64,000 bases of DNA from Ianthella basta. Lineage: Eukaryota; Porifera; Demospongiae; Verongiida; Ianthellidae. Position numbers and translations under genes: made by a program. Below are positions 1-13,800 of the stretch, piece after piece. The stretch spans positions 8,275,915 through 8,339,914 of the forward strand of contig OZ025870.1 in the NCBI GenBank assembly GCA_964019415.1. Reading direction: 5' to 3'. The notes beneath the pieces were generated by a model that was given only the letters and a program-made list of their open reading frames with translations, had not been told where the DNA came from and made no database searches. Each line of letters starts with the position of its first letter. Position 1 is the first letter of the stretch.

Positions 1-32
1 AATCTTCATATGCAACTGGATAAATGTGGGGG

Positions 33-96
33 GGGGGGGGGGGGGGGGTAAGCCGAAATGCTCGGGAGCTAGAGAAATCCCCCCCCCCCCCCCCCC
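33..96. repeat. Poly-G and poly-C tracts
   Basis: A G run of about 20 nt near 28-48 and a C run of about 17 nt at 80-96, separated by 31 nt. They could pair as a hairpin or form a G-quadruplex. Confidence 0.85.
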
Positions 97-959
97 AGTA
101 AATGGAACCCTGTATATACGTATATCAGTACTACAAGAAAACTCAAATTTCCTGGAGTTGTTTTGGTGAAGGAAAAGTACTGTACATGCCACATTTCAGA
201 CAAATGTTCTGAGCCAGGAAATTTCCACATTTCCTGTATTATACATTTAACTTCCTGATACAGCACAGGGCACAATTTATTCTATATACAATTTCCTGTG
301 TGTGTACATGTGTGGACATGTCCTGCTCTTTCCATGTGGTGCATTTCACATGGAATTTCCCCGCACATTTCCTGCATTAAGACTGTACTAATTAAAATCA
401 TGCAATGTAACATTCCAAATTTGCTGCAACTTGCAAATAGAGGCAAAAATTAAATTTGTAATAAGAATAAATGTGTTATTAGAAGTTATAAGAGCAAAAG
501 TGGCTAGTTGTCAGTTGCTTGTTCTTCGGTCAGCGTGTGTGTTCTTATCCTTCCTTTCCATGACACTGCATAAAGGCTTTACAGAATCCACAGAATCTGC
601 ATGAGAGCATACTATGAACAATTTCAATGCATGCACATGACGATGAAAGTGAAGAATTAGGACAATGAGTCCTTACCATAAATATTGTGAGCAAGCATTA
701 CAAGCCGGACAATCTGCAGTTTGTATTTCACTTGCCACTGTCCTATTTGCGTTATACATAACATATACATGCAACATGACACTGAGTATTCATCAGTACA
801 TCAGTACCACATGTGCACACTGTACTGGATGCATATCTGCTGCATGCATTGAATTGCATGCTGCCATCCGATCATGAGGCAAACACTGTGCAATATATAT
901 ATATATGTTACGCGCAGATCTATATACTCATATGTACTCACATTTATCCTGTTCACTGG

Positions 960-1016
<57 letters not shown>

Positions 1017-1500
1017 TAGAGTAGAAAGAAACGAGAAAACCAAATGGTTGTACTTCAGTCCCCAAAGACAAGCTGCTCCTTTCCAATGGAGAGCTGTTGT
1101 TATGCACATCTCTCCATCACAGCTCACCTCACATTTGTTTCTGAACTACAAAGTTCAGGTCCATGGTTGTGGCAGCTTGTCCCTAGTAATGGTCACTTGG
1201 AACTCTAGATCTTCTTCAAGCACATGGTAGTAGGGTGGTCGGTCTGTTGAGGAGGGAGGGAAGGACACCTCTCACACCTAACACAAGAGCAGTGTACACA
1301 CACATGCATGCAGACAGTACAGGCAGTGAGTAACACTGGCACCGAGTGCAGCGTTTAGTTTGACACATAGGATCCAGTGTCCTACGGAAAACTGACCCAC
1401 AGCACATTTATACAACCACTGGTGGGAGAGAGGCACAAGGTGATTGGATCATTCTCACAGCACCACACACAGTGTGCACACTCTGCAATACTCACACATC
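97..1500. other. No gene seen
   Basis: AT-rich sequence with the (GT)n tract and short TATATA runs. No open frame resembles a protein, and no paired splice signals stand out. Confidence 0.5.
961..1011 (+). repeat. (GT)n microsatellite
   Basis: About 25 uninterrupted TG units. The apparent reading frames through it are artefacts. Confidence 0.95.
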
Positions 1501-1504
1501 AGAC

Positions 1505-1923
1505 TTTTCAGAGCAGAATAGGTTGGTCAGTGCTTCTGGAGCCATCAGTGACATAAGGCAGCTTGGTGTAGCAATGCAGCTGGAAGACATAAAGCTCCTT
1601 TGCTTCACAAAAGAGGCCAAATTTGGTTATCTTTAGGTACTTGTCAACTGCCATATGGACATTCCTGCTATCCAGGCCGTGATGCACAACACCCATTCCA
1701 GCTATACAGGAACTCTTTCACTCCGCGAGGAGTGGATGAGATTGGTGATATGACACAAAACAAATCATAATATACTTTCTGCTCACCATTCCAGAGGTGG
1801 CATACAGGTAAATGATAGATGTTCCTAGGCTCCAGAGGGAGGCTAGAGGAGTCTTTCAGCTCTTTTGAGACTTGAATAAGAGCAGGCATGGCTACGACAT
1901 GAGGGTGCAGTACAGCAACATGC
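1505..1923 (-). CDS. Possible minus-strand exons of an unrecognised gene
   Basis: On the minus strand, 1923-1790 is open between a strong acceptor (CTCTCATGCAG) and a donor (ATG|GTGAGC). It encodes HVAVLHPHVVAMPALIQVSK and PRNIYHLPVCHLWNG. A second open stretch (about 1696-1508) encodes GVVHHGLDSRNVHMAVDKYL and ELYVFQLHCYTKLPYVTD before a stop. I do not recognise the protein. A further coding-looking stretch at about 2165-2290 (minus; with IVKEFAPLDSHEFLVKAKEE) has an in-frame stop, so this may be a decayed gene. Confidence 0.3.
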
Positions 1924-2329
1924 TGCATGAGAGGAACAGAGTAAACAGTGAGGTTAGTAATGAAGCCATGCTCACCTTCCAAACGCAACTGTCATATTGC
2001 CATTCAGGCCTGTTCTATTAATTAATTTAATTGCACATTCTCAGACTTTACCTGTGTCTGTGGAACTATTCATTGGTCCATTGCAGGGAATTCAATCATG
2101 TCATAATTTAGTAGGTCTGAATGGAACACACAAGTAGACACTCACTTGAATTGCTTCACCTCACCTCTTCCTTAGCCTTCACAAGGAATTCATGGCTGTC
2201 AAGTGGAGCAAACTCCTTGACAATTGCTAGTGGGTTCTCTCAAGCAATGTAGCCCACCATTGTGATGGCATGTGGATTGCCTCTCTGAAAATTTCTTCCA
2301 CATTACAAACTCATTGTACGAGGTCTGCA

Positions 2330-4560
2330 TGTTCTCCGCTGAAGGAGACACTGGAGGGAGGAATCAGAATGCAATGGAGCTTGCAACAGAAATGCGGTAC
2401 AGGAAGTGGTCACACTGCAGTGGAAGCTCTCTGCACCAGTCTTGTTTGTTTGCTGTTTGTATGTGTACTTTCATGTCCTATCTTGTTCACATGTCATAGG
2501 TGTTATGTCAGAGGAGACATGTTTAGTGTTAGCATGTTGGTTGGGGCACATTATGGATGTAATGCCACATGTGACATTATGTTACATTGAGGGTCATGTC
2601 ACATGTCATGTCATGGTGTTTTTTGTCACAAGACATGTCACATTGTGTTTGTCACTCCCATTACAGTGCACGTCACTACTACGTTCGCATCACAGCAGTG
2701 TGTACAGTGTAGTGTGACCTGTTTCTTTCCAACTTCTACTGTCAAAACACAATATATAGTTGAGAGCACAACAAAGTATCAGCAAAAAATGTGAATCAGA
2801 CAACAACAACACAACAACTATAGAATATAGAATACTCATACACCATTGTAGGAAAGAGAACAGCAGTTAGTATATAACATGTGTTTCAAAATGTAGCTTA
2901 TAGTCAGTAGTCCAGTTTAGGGCAAGATGTGACCACAGATCTAGTTCAAGAACCTACCTTAGGTTGGTGCAGATGGAATAATTGTCTGTGCAGGCATGAT
3001 TAATTATGTGTGTGTGAGTTGTGATGTGTGTTGGGTACAAGGTGTCTGCAGTTAATTCTTTACATCTGCAGTGACTGTCCATGGCCCCAAGCTATGTACC
3101 TAAGCGTAACTCAACTTCATAATCTCTCACTTAGCACACCACACTACACTATATTACACCAACCCACCACACCACACTGCACAATCACAGAACACTATAC
3201 ACTACGGTAACACAGGTAACAGAGCTAGCCACATGGAGAGAGCAAAGCCAACCTTCATCTAACCTTCAGCTAACCTTCATCTATGTAGCTATGTAGGAGG
3301 GAGCTCGAGGAGGCTGAGGATTAGTGATGGAGAGTACACATGCATGTGCGATGAGGGTGGTAGGTGGGGAGAAATGAGAATGTAAGTGAGGCGATTAAGG
3401 TTGGGGTGAGTGCTCTAGTGAGAGGGGAGTGTATGGAAGAGAGTAGGGAATGAAGGAATAATGTGGAAGGAGGGGAAGGTTCAAATGCCATGACTTCAGC
3501 AGACCTAGGACAATTAATAGTGAACCATCAATGATGTCCTTCATCTACATGAGAGCACATGCAATTGTGCCAATTAGCATTTTTAGCTACTGCATGTTCC
3601 CTCATGCAGTTGAAGCATACAGTAACTACATGCAAACTGCAAAGTAGCCATAATCTTTTTGTCTCTTTTAGCCAGATCTTCCTCCATGTAGCCTACCATT
3701 AAAGCCTAGTTTCATAGTGACATCTGTGCATGCATGATTATATATACTGTATGCCAGTCTGTAACTGCCCCTCACTGCAGCTGCATGCATGGAGACAGTA
3801 CATTAGGCTAGCTGGGTCAGTCTAGTCAGGCATACTATAATTCTTTGTGTATTGAGTGGTCCAGGCGTGAATGACTTGGACATACATGCTGTCCATGTTC
3901 ATGTGTACATGCTGCAATGCTTTTAAGAGTCAAGAAGGGACAATACAATGTATACAGGTACCTGTGTTGTAGTGAATTAGCATGCAGGGATAAAACGTTC
4001 TGAGTGAATGCAACTTGCGTGGCACAAATTCCATGATGTTCCCCATAAGTGGAAATATTTATGTGTGCTTTGGTGTGTACCTTGTGGGTACAACATGTAT
4101 ATTAACTACAAGTATAATACACCATTAAAGCAGCATTTGCTCTAGAGCTGCTGCTGAGTGTGCAACGTGTCAAGTGGACAGAACGGGACAGTGCTGCAGA
4201 CAACACTCACACCACATGCACACATCATGGACCAGACTAACCTAAAGACCACACCCACAGAGCAATGAAATATATCACACCCACAGCACAACAGATTCCA
4301 AGTGCTTTATGTGACTACGTATATGAACAACTTCTGACTGCTCTAGAACGCACCATATACAATATGGGAAGGAAGGTGTACACAATGCTATTTACATGCA
4401 TGCAATAGTAGCATGGCATATTCCTCAGACACAATACTAAAATAATGTATGTAGCTAGCTGTAGCTACACACAATAGCTAGCTACATAGCTACTTTAGGT
4501 AGGTGTGTTTGCATGGAGGAATATATTATTGTGGCAGAATAAGTTGACATAATAGTAGCA
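2330..4560. other. No gene seen
   Basis: Unique-looking AT-rich sequence. It includes three 11-bp AACCTTCATCT-type units at about 3250-3282 and short inverted CTAGCTAG tracts near 4455-4490. No supported coding exon. Confidence 0.5.
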
Positions 4561-4588
4561 TACATGCAGCAGCATAAAGCTGTCTGTA

Positions 4589-5334
4589 ATGAACCACATT
4601 GGAGACATGCTGACAAAGGACCGACAAGATAATGGCAGTCATGGTGCAGCAGCCATTTTGAAACAGCTTGATAGCAGTGTACATGATGTTTGTGCCGCCA
4701 ATGATGATCAAGGAGACAATGGCAGCACTGATGTTGTGAAATGCAAGGAGTCTATCTTTACACACTATAACACAGGATCCTTGGCCATTGCAGGCTGTGG
4801 AACTGCTCAGGAAGAGATTTGGAGGCTACATGAACTAGACCTACTGAAGATGGCTTACTGCAGTGCACTGAAACTAGACCACACAACCAAGGTGCTCGCC
4901 TCACTGCTTATGAGCTAGTGGTGGAGGGCATCCTGGGGACGCTCATTGCAGACTCGATGGCTGCAGCTGCAATGCAGAACAAGACTATAGATGCAGTGGT
5001 GGTGTGAGCGTACAGAATAGTAAGAAATGGCGATGTGGCCAACAAGATTGGCACTCTGCAGTTAGCAGTGGCTGCAAAGTACTTCAAGGAACCATTCTAT
5101 GTAGCAGCCCCAACCACTTCATTTGACCTGGGGACAGAGAGTGGAAGTGACACTGTCATTGAGGAGCGTCCTGAGCATGAGCTGGTTGCAGTGAATGGCA
5201 TGCGTATAGCTGCCCCTGGAATTAGCACTTGGAACCCTGCCTTTGATGTGACTCCTGGCAGATTAATGACTGGCGGGATTATCACAGAGAATGGGACTGT
5301 CATGCCAGAGGAGGTTGCCAAACTTCAGCTGTGA
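4589..5334 (+). pseudogene. MRI1: Intronless decayed copy of methylthioribose-1-phosphate isomerase
   Basis: Two open segments in different frames cover the C-terminal part of the methionine-salvage isomerase of the eIF2B-like family. The first (4589 to about 4885) holds FTHYNTGSLAIAGCGTAQ, matching the family's THCNTG motif. The second frame carries [20 protein letters not shown], then [50 protein letters not shown] and the GGIITE end, which are hallmark MRI1 stretches. Breaks: a frameshift near 4885 and a TGA at about 5005-5007 where the family has the glycine of VVGADR; the catalytic aspartate there is also lost. The lack of introns suggests a processed copy. The N-terminal third is not found. 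Confidence 0.8.
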
Positions 5335-6985
5335 TTTCATTATTTCATTATTTTTAAGCTGTATACTTCATTGCTTGCATTTATACTGATTAGTAGAGTT
5401 AAAATGACTGATGATATTTGAGTAACTTGGTTTGATACCAAACAGAATACATAATTCATTTATTATTAATCAAGTACCATTCATATCACATTGATATCAG
5501 AATGGCAATTATGACCCCATACACGTGTTCATGTATTATTTTATCGATGTCGTAATGCTATATATTCTTAAGGAGATGTCTTCATTGACCATGCAGTGGC
5601 ATGCAGTGTATGCGCTATAGCTAGCTATAGCATAGATAAAATCTCCTGCTGGGATTGTTCATTGAGACAGGCATCAATCATGCACTCTGAGAATAGCCCA
5701 AGTCAGCAAATTTCATCATACATTAGTTTGTGGGTGCGTGATCATGAGTGCATCATCAGTGACACTCGGATCTCAATGAAGATTAATCAACTGATCAAGC
5801 TAGTGTCATACATGGTAGCTGTGTTGGCACACCATATAAAACTTTGTTGTTTGTAATACATTACAGGTGGGGCTATAGGGAGAAGGCAAGGTGGAGAGTC
5901 ACTGGGAATTACTAGCAAGATATGTGTGATGGAGGGTGGTCCAGTCCACTCTGGCCTCCCTCCCTTGCATGATGGTACAAAATGAATTCCCTGAGCTCTA
6001 GTTGTGTGCAAACCACACACTTCACTGCATGCCTGCATGCATAACAGTATATTTTGAGTTAAAAAATCTTGTGGGGTGCCTGCACCCATAAAACATGAAA
6101 CATTTGCTAGCAATTTCTTGGTCCCATTCAATAGAGTTCAGATGGTTGGAGATACCACATTGCTAATGGCCTCAAAGGCGGTTTGTGGATCTAGTTTGCA
6201 AGAGTTTGAAGTCTCCATAATTTTATAGCAATTATCCAGTGAAAGCGTTAGCACATCCATATATAGTTAGCTGTCAAAATACTTTGCTTGCAAAAATACT
6301 ACAGCTTTTCTGTTTGACATAATGTTCTGAACAATGTTTATGCTACTTTGTGCCTGGATGAGGAACCTGGAATCTGTAGCTACATATGTACTTCAATACT
6401 TTTTCCTGTTAGCTATGGCACAGATATCCTGATTTACTCATCAACTAACTATCTACATGATGTTTCTTATATGTGTTTGTGTGTGCTACATTGGACCACA
6501 GTGAGTCCTAGTGCTGCCATGTGGCATGGTGCATGTTAATAATAATTGAATTGTATTGAATTGAATTGTACAAGCATGGTCACTGACATAATATTATTTA
6601 ATAGTTTCCTGATAGTTCAGTTCAAGACCTGGAATAAGCTAGCTACTCCATGCTTGGCCACCATTCTTACAGAGCTATAGCTAGCTAGCTGTGGGAATGG
6701 TGGAGGGAATTTTCTCACCAACACTACAGCTTTGATTCCATGACAAAGTCAAGGTAGTTCATTATGACAGACTCCTCACATAATGTTTAAGGTATATATC
6801 TAACTAATGCATTAGATAGCCATGGCTATCTATCTAGCTGTCCAGCTAGTTAGCTAGGTGACAGCTGCAGTGGCATCGATTGCTACTGTACAAGAAGACC
6901 CATCTGACAGCTTCCCTTTTGCAATCTATAGCTATGTTCTAGGAGTAGAGTACACAGTTTAGAAGACTTGCATAAGTAAAGAAGC
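5335..6985. other. No gene seen
   Basis: AT-rich spacer with scattered TAGCTAGC runs and a short TTGAATTGTATTGAATTGAA tract near 6546. No supported exon. Confidence 0.5.
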
Positions 6986-6992
6986 CAGCTAA

Positions 6993-7203
6993 CTAGCTAG
7001 CTAGCTCTATTGCTTGCTAGCCAGCTAGCTAGCTCTATTGCTTGCTAGCCAGCTAGCTAGCTCTATTGATTGCTAGCCAGCTAGCTAGCTCTATTGCTTG
7101 CTAGCCAGCTAGCTAGCTCTATTGCTTGCTAGCCAGCTAGCTAGCTCTATTGCTTGCTAGCCAGCTAGCTAGCTCTATTGCTTGCTAGCCAGCTAGCTAG
7201 CTA
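6993..7203 (+). repeat. 28-bp minisatellite, about 7 copies
   Basis: Seven head-to-tail units of about 28 bp, each with CTCTATTGCTTGCTAGCC followed by AGCTAGCTAG. One unit has ATTGATTG. Each unit carries overlapping GCTAGC and AGCT palindromes, so single strands can fold. It ends about 220 bp upstream of the gene 1 start codon, in the likely promoter. Confidence 0.9.
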
Positions 7204-7423
7204 ATCCTTAAAACAACTTGCTTAGTTAAGACTGCATGACTACAATACTTTTAGGCCAAGGAAAACTTTCCTGTGTTGGCTACAGTAAGTCGCCAGCAGT
7301 AATGGAAACTGGGACGTGAAGGAAGTAGCCACAAAGGCACTGCCATGGTTCAGCCAGCGCAAGAGGCACGATTGGTATTGCGCAATCGCATGACCCCATC
7401 TTGTCCCTCCCGCCCATACAGAA

Positions 7424-7832
7424 ATGGAGACTACGAGGAAGGACGTAGTACTTGCGAAGGCGCACCGAAAACGAGTCAATGTAACTGTTGCCAAATTTCT
7501 ACAGGATTGTGGGAAGTTACTCACAGACGTCGAATATTCGCGAGTGGATGACAAATCCAAAGCTGACAACGACTCTGCAGTGGACGAACTGATTAAGATC
7601 TTACTGACCAAGGACTTTGATACAGTTTCTTCAGCTTTAACAGCTAATGGATACGAGGAATTAGTGGCGAGGCTAGAGGAGGAAGCGATTTTAAGGAAAA
7701 GCCTTAATGTCGCGCCAAGTGATCAAGAATTGCCAGTGAAAGTGGAGCATGCTTGGAATGAACCGGCAGAAGCAGATAACTCGCCTACAAGCCGTTTTCC
7801 CAAAGGATTGAAAGAGCAATCTTGGGATAAAG
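7424..7832 (+). CDS. Gene 1 exon 1: CARD-like death-fold domain
   Basis: Encodes residues 1-136 and ends in phase 1 at AAG|GTAATT. Residues about 10-88 read like a CARD: a basic first helix, then a core containing DELIKILLTKDFDTV followed by NGYEELVARLEEE. This matches the CARD pattern of a 'kLLdlL' helix, an 'aL' helix and a closing 'y..La.lL' helix. The rest (90-136) is polar, acidic and proline-containing, typical of a linker. CARDs pair with other CARDs in caspase and NF-kB assemblies; the partner here is unknown. A related death-fold subclass (DED or death domain) is the alternative. The equivalent first exon of gene 2 lacks this fold. Confidence 0.7.
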
Positions 7833-10800
7833 GTAATTGGTTAGTGTCATTGTCAAACATTCTAGGTCTGCAAAGGGTCCATGTGTAGCTACACCCTCTC
7901 TGCCTACCTCTAGGATTGTCACTGCATGTTTTGCCCGGTGCCAAGGAGAAGGGAGGCCATCCACAGACCGTAGGTACCTCAGGTGAGTAACAAAACAATA
8001 CCATAAATTCTACTATTTAGGTTGTAAGGCTCACTGCATTAAACCTTTCTTTACCACTCAATGAGACATACAGGCAAATTGATTGTGAGCAAAAACGTCG
8101 CAAAATCAGTCAACCACTGATTGCAGGACTGTTCGACCACGTAGGCCTTTGTTAACTGCAAACAAAACTGAGAAACATGCAGAGTGGGACCAGTAAATAT
8201 AGCCAATCAAATTCTATATATATGTGTAACTGTGTTGGACCGATCAAACGTCAAATTACGTATGTATATGAGGGTACAATCAATCAAATTACAAATTATG
8301 TGTACGGGGGGTAAACCCAATCAAGGTACACAATTTTGTGCAGAAGGATGTGACCAACAAGGGGGTGGAGGAAATAGGATTAATTTAGTGTGTGTATTTA
8401 CTCGTCTCATTCTGCACTTTTCTTAATTCAGTATGCAGCTGATGAAGGCCTATGTGGCCAAAACGTCTTGGTATAGGTTATACAATGAGAACGAGGGTTT
8501 ATCGTATATACATGCTGAGGGTGAAGCCCGAGGCCGTGTATATTTGATGAACTCAAGTTCAAATTGTATAACTGGCTTGTACCAAAATGCCACCAATGAA
8601 ATTCACTTGACAAAAATGGTGGCTGTACGAAATTGCCGTATGCAATGTCGCTTTTGGCATTTTCATCATCGCTACTGTCTTCACTGTTACATTTTCATGG
8701 CACAGACAGGAAATTCTGATTGGGCTGCGCACACGCAAGGTAACTCTAATCCAGAGCGTCGCACAAAGCTTCAGTCTCCTTGGAAGCTTCAATGGTAGCT
8801 AGCTAGCTACCTCGGTCTAGCTAGCTGCGATCGCTAGAACAGGTCCCTCCAAAAGTGTCCTCTAATACTAGCACAGCGGGCGTAAACACTGTCTACCGCA
8901 ATCAAACGTTCTGGAAGACTCCTGCGGCACGAATAAAGCTTGGTCTTCCCTCTGAATCAGGAGCAAAGCTGGTCGTCATCGCCATTCTCTCCACGCTTGG
9001 CAGGCTTGGTTGGGTTCCCGCCCGATCGCCATGGCAATGAGGTATTAATAGGTTATAGTCCATGGACTCAGACTTCCGCCAGAATATAATTACTCTGCCT
9101 TGGCTTCGTATTTTATTCTGGCGAAAGTCCTCGCCCCTTGGCTATAACTACTACGAGCCGCCCTTAAACTTGGTTGTAAAGCTGTTGCTCAGCAACATTG
9201 TTGGTCTTTGTATAAAGTGACGATGATTAACGGTAGTGGAGCAATAGACATGGAAATTTTGCGAAGCCCAGCTATGGAATCATCCCCACTCCCCCCCCCA
9301 AAATCCTTAAGCTGTAGCTACCTCTAACTTCTGTTTCTGCTGGATCCTTTCAAAAGTAGTATCCAGGCTAAACGTTTTTCTCGTTTAAATAAGATAACAT
9401 ACGTAGCGTAACATATCATAACAGATAGGCCACTCTTTTCAGAATTTGTCATAAAAGGTCATCAAAGAGGTTATCAAAGATGGGATGGTAGTTCGTATAT
9501 CATGAAGCACAAATGTCTGTTCAAATCCAACTTGGCATATTCTAGTCCTGATCGCAACAGATGATCTTGGCAAGAGAAATGTGTAATAACATTCAGATGT
9601 GATGCCATAAAGACGTCTCTTTCTCAGGGATTGATAACTCCACTAGACAGTAAAATTGATATGCTTGTTATAAGGAGGGGGTAATGGATGGAGGCATGCA
9701 AGATACAAGTACCTTTGAAGAAAATGGAGGGGGGTACGGGGGGGGGGGGGACTGACCATGATCTAATGTGGGGTGTGCACATGTGGTTTGGCTGAGAAGG
9801 GGATTGTAAGCCTGTGCTTGGTTGCCGTCATCCCTGTTCATTGTGGTAAACTCCAACCTGCCATGACTCAAGTGAGCATCCCTGGTGAAAGTGTGAGTGC
9901 CTGTCCACCGCCTTGGCCTCATCCTAATCTGTGACTCATGCACTTTGATTGTAAACACATAACCCACTGCCTGATTTCTCACCCTCATCCCTAACGCTTA
10001 CCCTTTCCCGCCCACATCTTAATTTCTGGCCACGTTTTTCCCGCTGTACCCCTTGCCTGTTGCATGTGTATATAAGTCACACTGCCTTGTATTTGATCTA
10101 CCACTGTTGAATTAAAGCCCTAAAATGGGACGAAACGTTTGAAAATTATTTCCTCATTTCGATTCATCAGCTAGTGGAGTTTCAATCCCGAGAATGTCTA
10201 CACCTAGCAACATGGAGATTTTTGAAGAGACTTTGCTTTCCTGTCTCCATCAGTGTGTTGTCCAAGTTTGAATCTTAAAATCTATATACACAGTTTTAGT
10301 AATGTGGAAGAGACAAATGACTGCACTAGAGAAAAGTGTTGAAATGTGATCTGCACATTAATGGAACTGTCCTACTTACATTTTATAATGAGGATGTCAG
10401 TTTTTACTTTCATTTCTGTACTACGTTTAGTAGCATGGTTGGTTAACTTACAAGTTGCTACTGCATATGAACTACCTTATTAATGTGAAATTGCTCTTGA
10501 AGCACAGCAAAATATTGTCCTTGTGCTTTCAGAAATTCAGCACATATTGCCTATGTTATGCACTTTTAATATTGGCAGGCACTCCATGTCAGAGATATGA
10601 TAGGAGATGCACAGATGATGGGACAGGTCATTGAAGTCCTGCTAGGGAAGGAAAATGAGGCATTCTACACTTTCTGTAGTATGCTGCGACGGAGCAACTA
10701 TGAGTCATGGGCATGTGAATTGGAGTCAACAGCAGAGGGGTTCAAGACTGTTGAAGGCAGTCCAGCGCACAAGTGGAAGGTTTCCTCACAGAATAAGACA

Positions 10801-13800
10801 ACTACGTCAGGTGAGAGGCAGTAAGATGTACACAGTGGTCACTGAGAGGCCTACTGTATTATGGTTTTGTCACAATATTATAAGAATAAGAAAGCATATT
10901 ACTATAATGCATCAGTTCTCGGTCTGTTTGTTTGTTACTTGAAGAACTGTGCTGCTCAAGGGGCCAACACAAAGTTTTCCATGGCAGTTGAGGTGAAGCT
11001 GAGATGTTTTCTTAGGGGGTTGGCGTTCCCCGAGCTGCCTTGCTGTAGGAGATTGCGGCGCAATAATTTCCTCGGCAAGCCATAGCGCCATTTTGTCTGC
11101 ATCATGCGGTGCCCTGTACACGTTCCATACTACCCCAAGAATTTGACTGCACATCCTGTTGGCAATGTAATTGTACACACTCCAACTGCACTCTATACAG
11201 CTTCAGCCTGCTCGTAGTGCACATTGTACAACACCAGCACCCCTGCACTTTTACTATGGCTGCCCCCGTTGAAGGACTTCAGTTCTCTGTCTCATAGAAG
11301 TGACAGGAGCAACGTAGAACTTGGCGAGCCCCACAAATTCTGTACGTGAATGTTTGCTGTTTTTAGAGAGCATGTACGTATGTTTGCATGTGTGTATTTA
11401 GCATAATTGCGCATGTGTGTGTTTGTGTGTGTTTGTACATGCATGCGTGCATGTGTACGTAATTGATTGAGTTTAAGCACCATCCCTGCACTATTAATAC
11501 ATTTCTGAACCAAGCCCTAATAAGCCAACTTATATGATGTCTATCGTGCCATGGTTACAGTGATACTATTTACAGCACATACACTACTAGGCTTCCTTGG
11601 CAGTCAGAAAAATGCCTGTTTGCTACCCTTGACTTGTTTACATTTCTTCTACTACCAGTGACCTCCAGATCCATAGCTAACCTATTGCAGCTAAACCACT
11701 GGTCTCTGCCAGCAGCCATTGATCCATTCCCTCCTTAAGTACCGATGTGGGCGAACTCTATCCAAACCTCCTTTGTAAATTCCCACGCCATGGCACTGAC
11801 TAAACAGTGACATTACTCAAAGTGATAGTTAGATGGATTGCTGCTGGTTCAGCTGCTAAATAGTCAGCTCTAGATTGGGAGATCTTAGGCTCTGGTTGAG
11901 TTCACTGCTGTTTTTAGGGGCTGCCGCAGGCAGCCACTATATTGTGTTTGTGTTGACATTTTGGTGTATGGCTTCGTGTCACGCTTCTGATGGTATATAT
12001 GCATGTTGGTTTATATAATACTAAACTGTGGTAGTATAAGTTATAATTATAGGCTGGCTTAGCGTACTATAATTGGCTTATTGTTTTTTTAAGTTAGAAA
12101 AACGTAGCCGATTCGTTGAACCCTTAAACGTGTCATTGCTAAGTGCGTGGGGATCAGAAGGAACGCGCAAGAACTTGAAATGATTCTTTTGTAGAAGCGC
12201 TGCTCTTGTTGTTGCTGCGGCCAGAGGAACTAGTATAAACTACATACATGTGTGTGTTTGTGTGTGCGTGCGTGTAATTGATTGTGCCATTGTGCAAATG
12301 TGTGTCAAAGTATTTTTGAATCTATTCTTGTCCGCTTCAATCATGAATCACACAGAATTAGTTGCAGTAGCCACTATATCTTGATAGCACAATAGTGATT
12401 GGAGGGAGCAAGTATTTCAAGTTTGAGCGGCAGCCCCACGAGTTTTTAACTCGAAATACTTGTTCTCCTCCCCCTCTCTTTCCTGTCATGTGTAGTTTTC
12501 AGCATTGTCTTTCACCGTTACTCTTCTCAGCCGGATGCGATTGATCATGCTATGTAGTTGGTACTGTACCATGTGCATATGCATAGGCATATGCATGTAC
12601 CTGCTCACTGCTCTACTCACCACGCATGCATCACCTGCATTATGCATATGCACTACAAGCAGGCACGCACACACTGTTGTAATCCGCAGTGACATCGCCA
12701 GATAGTCGTCGCTGGTCCGGAGCACAAAATAAGTGTCTATGTATAGCTATTTGTCTTTGTAAGGATGGCGTGGTTGTTGTTTGCTGTATATAATTCAAAC
12801 GAAAAGTAGCGCTATTGCTGAATAGAGCAAATAACTGACGAAAAAGGCAACCCACGAGAAACTGTTCATTGTATGCCACTCAGGACTAACCTAGCATACT
12901 TGGCAGTGAAACTATGCGCTCCCACACAAAAAGACCTCGACATTTTCCATGTTTTGACTTAGTCCTCTTCTTCTTCTTCTCCTCCTCCTCGACAGTCGTA
13001 GCAAACAAACCATAGCGAGTACGAGAAAATGTTTACTACACCATTATGCCACTTCTTACTGGCTGTATTCCTATGTAGGTTAGAAACCTTCGCAAGCAAG
13101 TTCCACAAATGTGGGTTTCGGGGCCTTCATGAGACATTGCTACACAAGGGATGCCATTTATACTGACGCAATCAGAGTATAAACAGATGGCTTGGCTACT
13201 GTTGTCCGACTAATCCTCCTTCTAATTCCGTTCAATAGAGCTCAACACCATCAAATGTCCACTTGGTGGTGTGTACGTGACCTGCTGGCTTTCGAATTGG
13301 TTGCCGTTTCTGCGTTCTTTTCGGCGGGTCAGCTAGCTGACATCTTGAGCTCCAGGGCTACAGAAAAAGGTCCTATGATTGTCAGTTATATGTAGCAAGT
13401 TACAGCTTAGCTAGATACACACTGTAGAAAGTACAGAACTTAAAAGTAATAAGAATTTACTACAAAATATACTATTGATGTAGGGATGGCATAAAGAGGA
13501 CAGAAGCAAGTGGCTGTTATGGAGTGGAGCATTAACCATGGTCCCTACATTCAAGGATGTAGGACTATACGGTGCAACATTCTTGCATGTGGGGACCATG
13601 GTTAATGTTCGCCTGGGATTCTTCACTCCATAGAAGATGAAGAAACCTGACAATGACAAATTGGTAACTTTGAACAACTATTAACACTTCCCAGCAGTGG
13701 GTTTTAACTGAGATCCTACTGAGGAAGTTGAAATGGGCCGAACTGAATGGATTATAATTAATATGATTGAGGAGTGTGACTAAGCAAAGTGGGGCAGAAT

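Noticed and set aside
961..1230. Open frames rich in Cys-Val or Thr-His through (GT)n tracts (also at 15.2, 41.1, 53.9 and 61.3 kb)
   Set aside because: Dinucleotide repeats give open frames in all phases; there is no protein-like composition outside the repeat.
6993..7203. CRISPR array
   Set aside because: The units are contiguous without unique spacers, and the window is eukaryotic.
9668..9988. 106-residue minus-strand open frame
   Set aside because: Ends in low-complexity proline from a C/G run; no splice support and no family resemblance.
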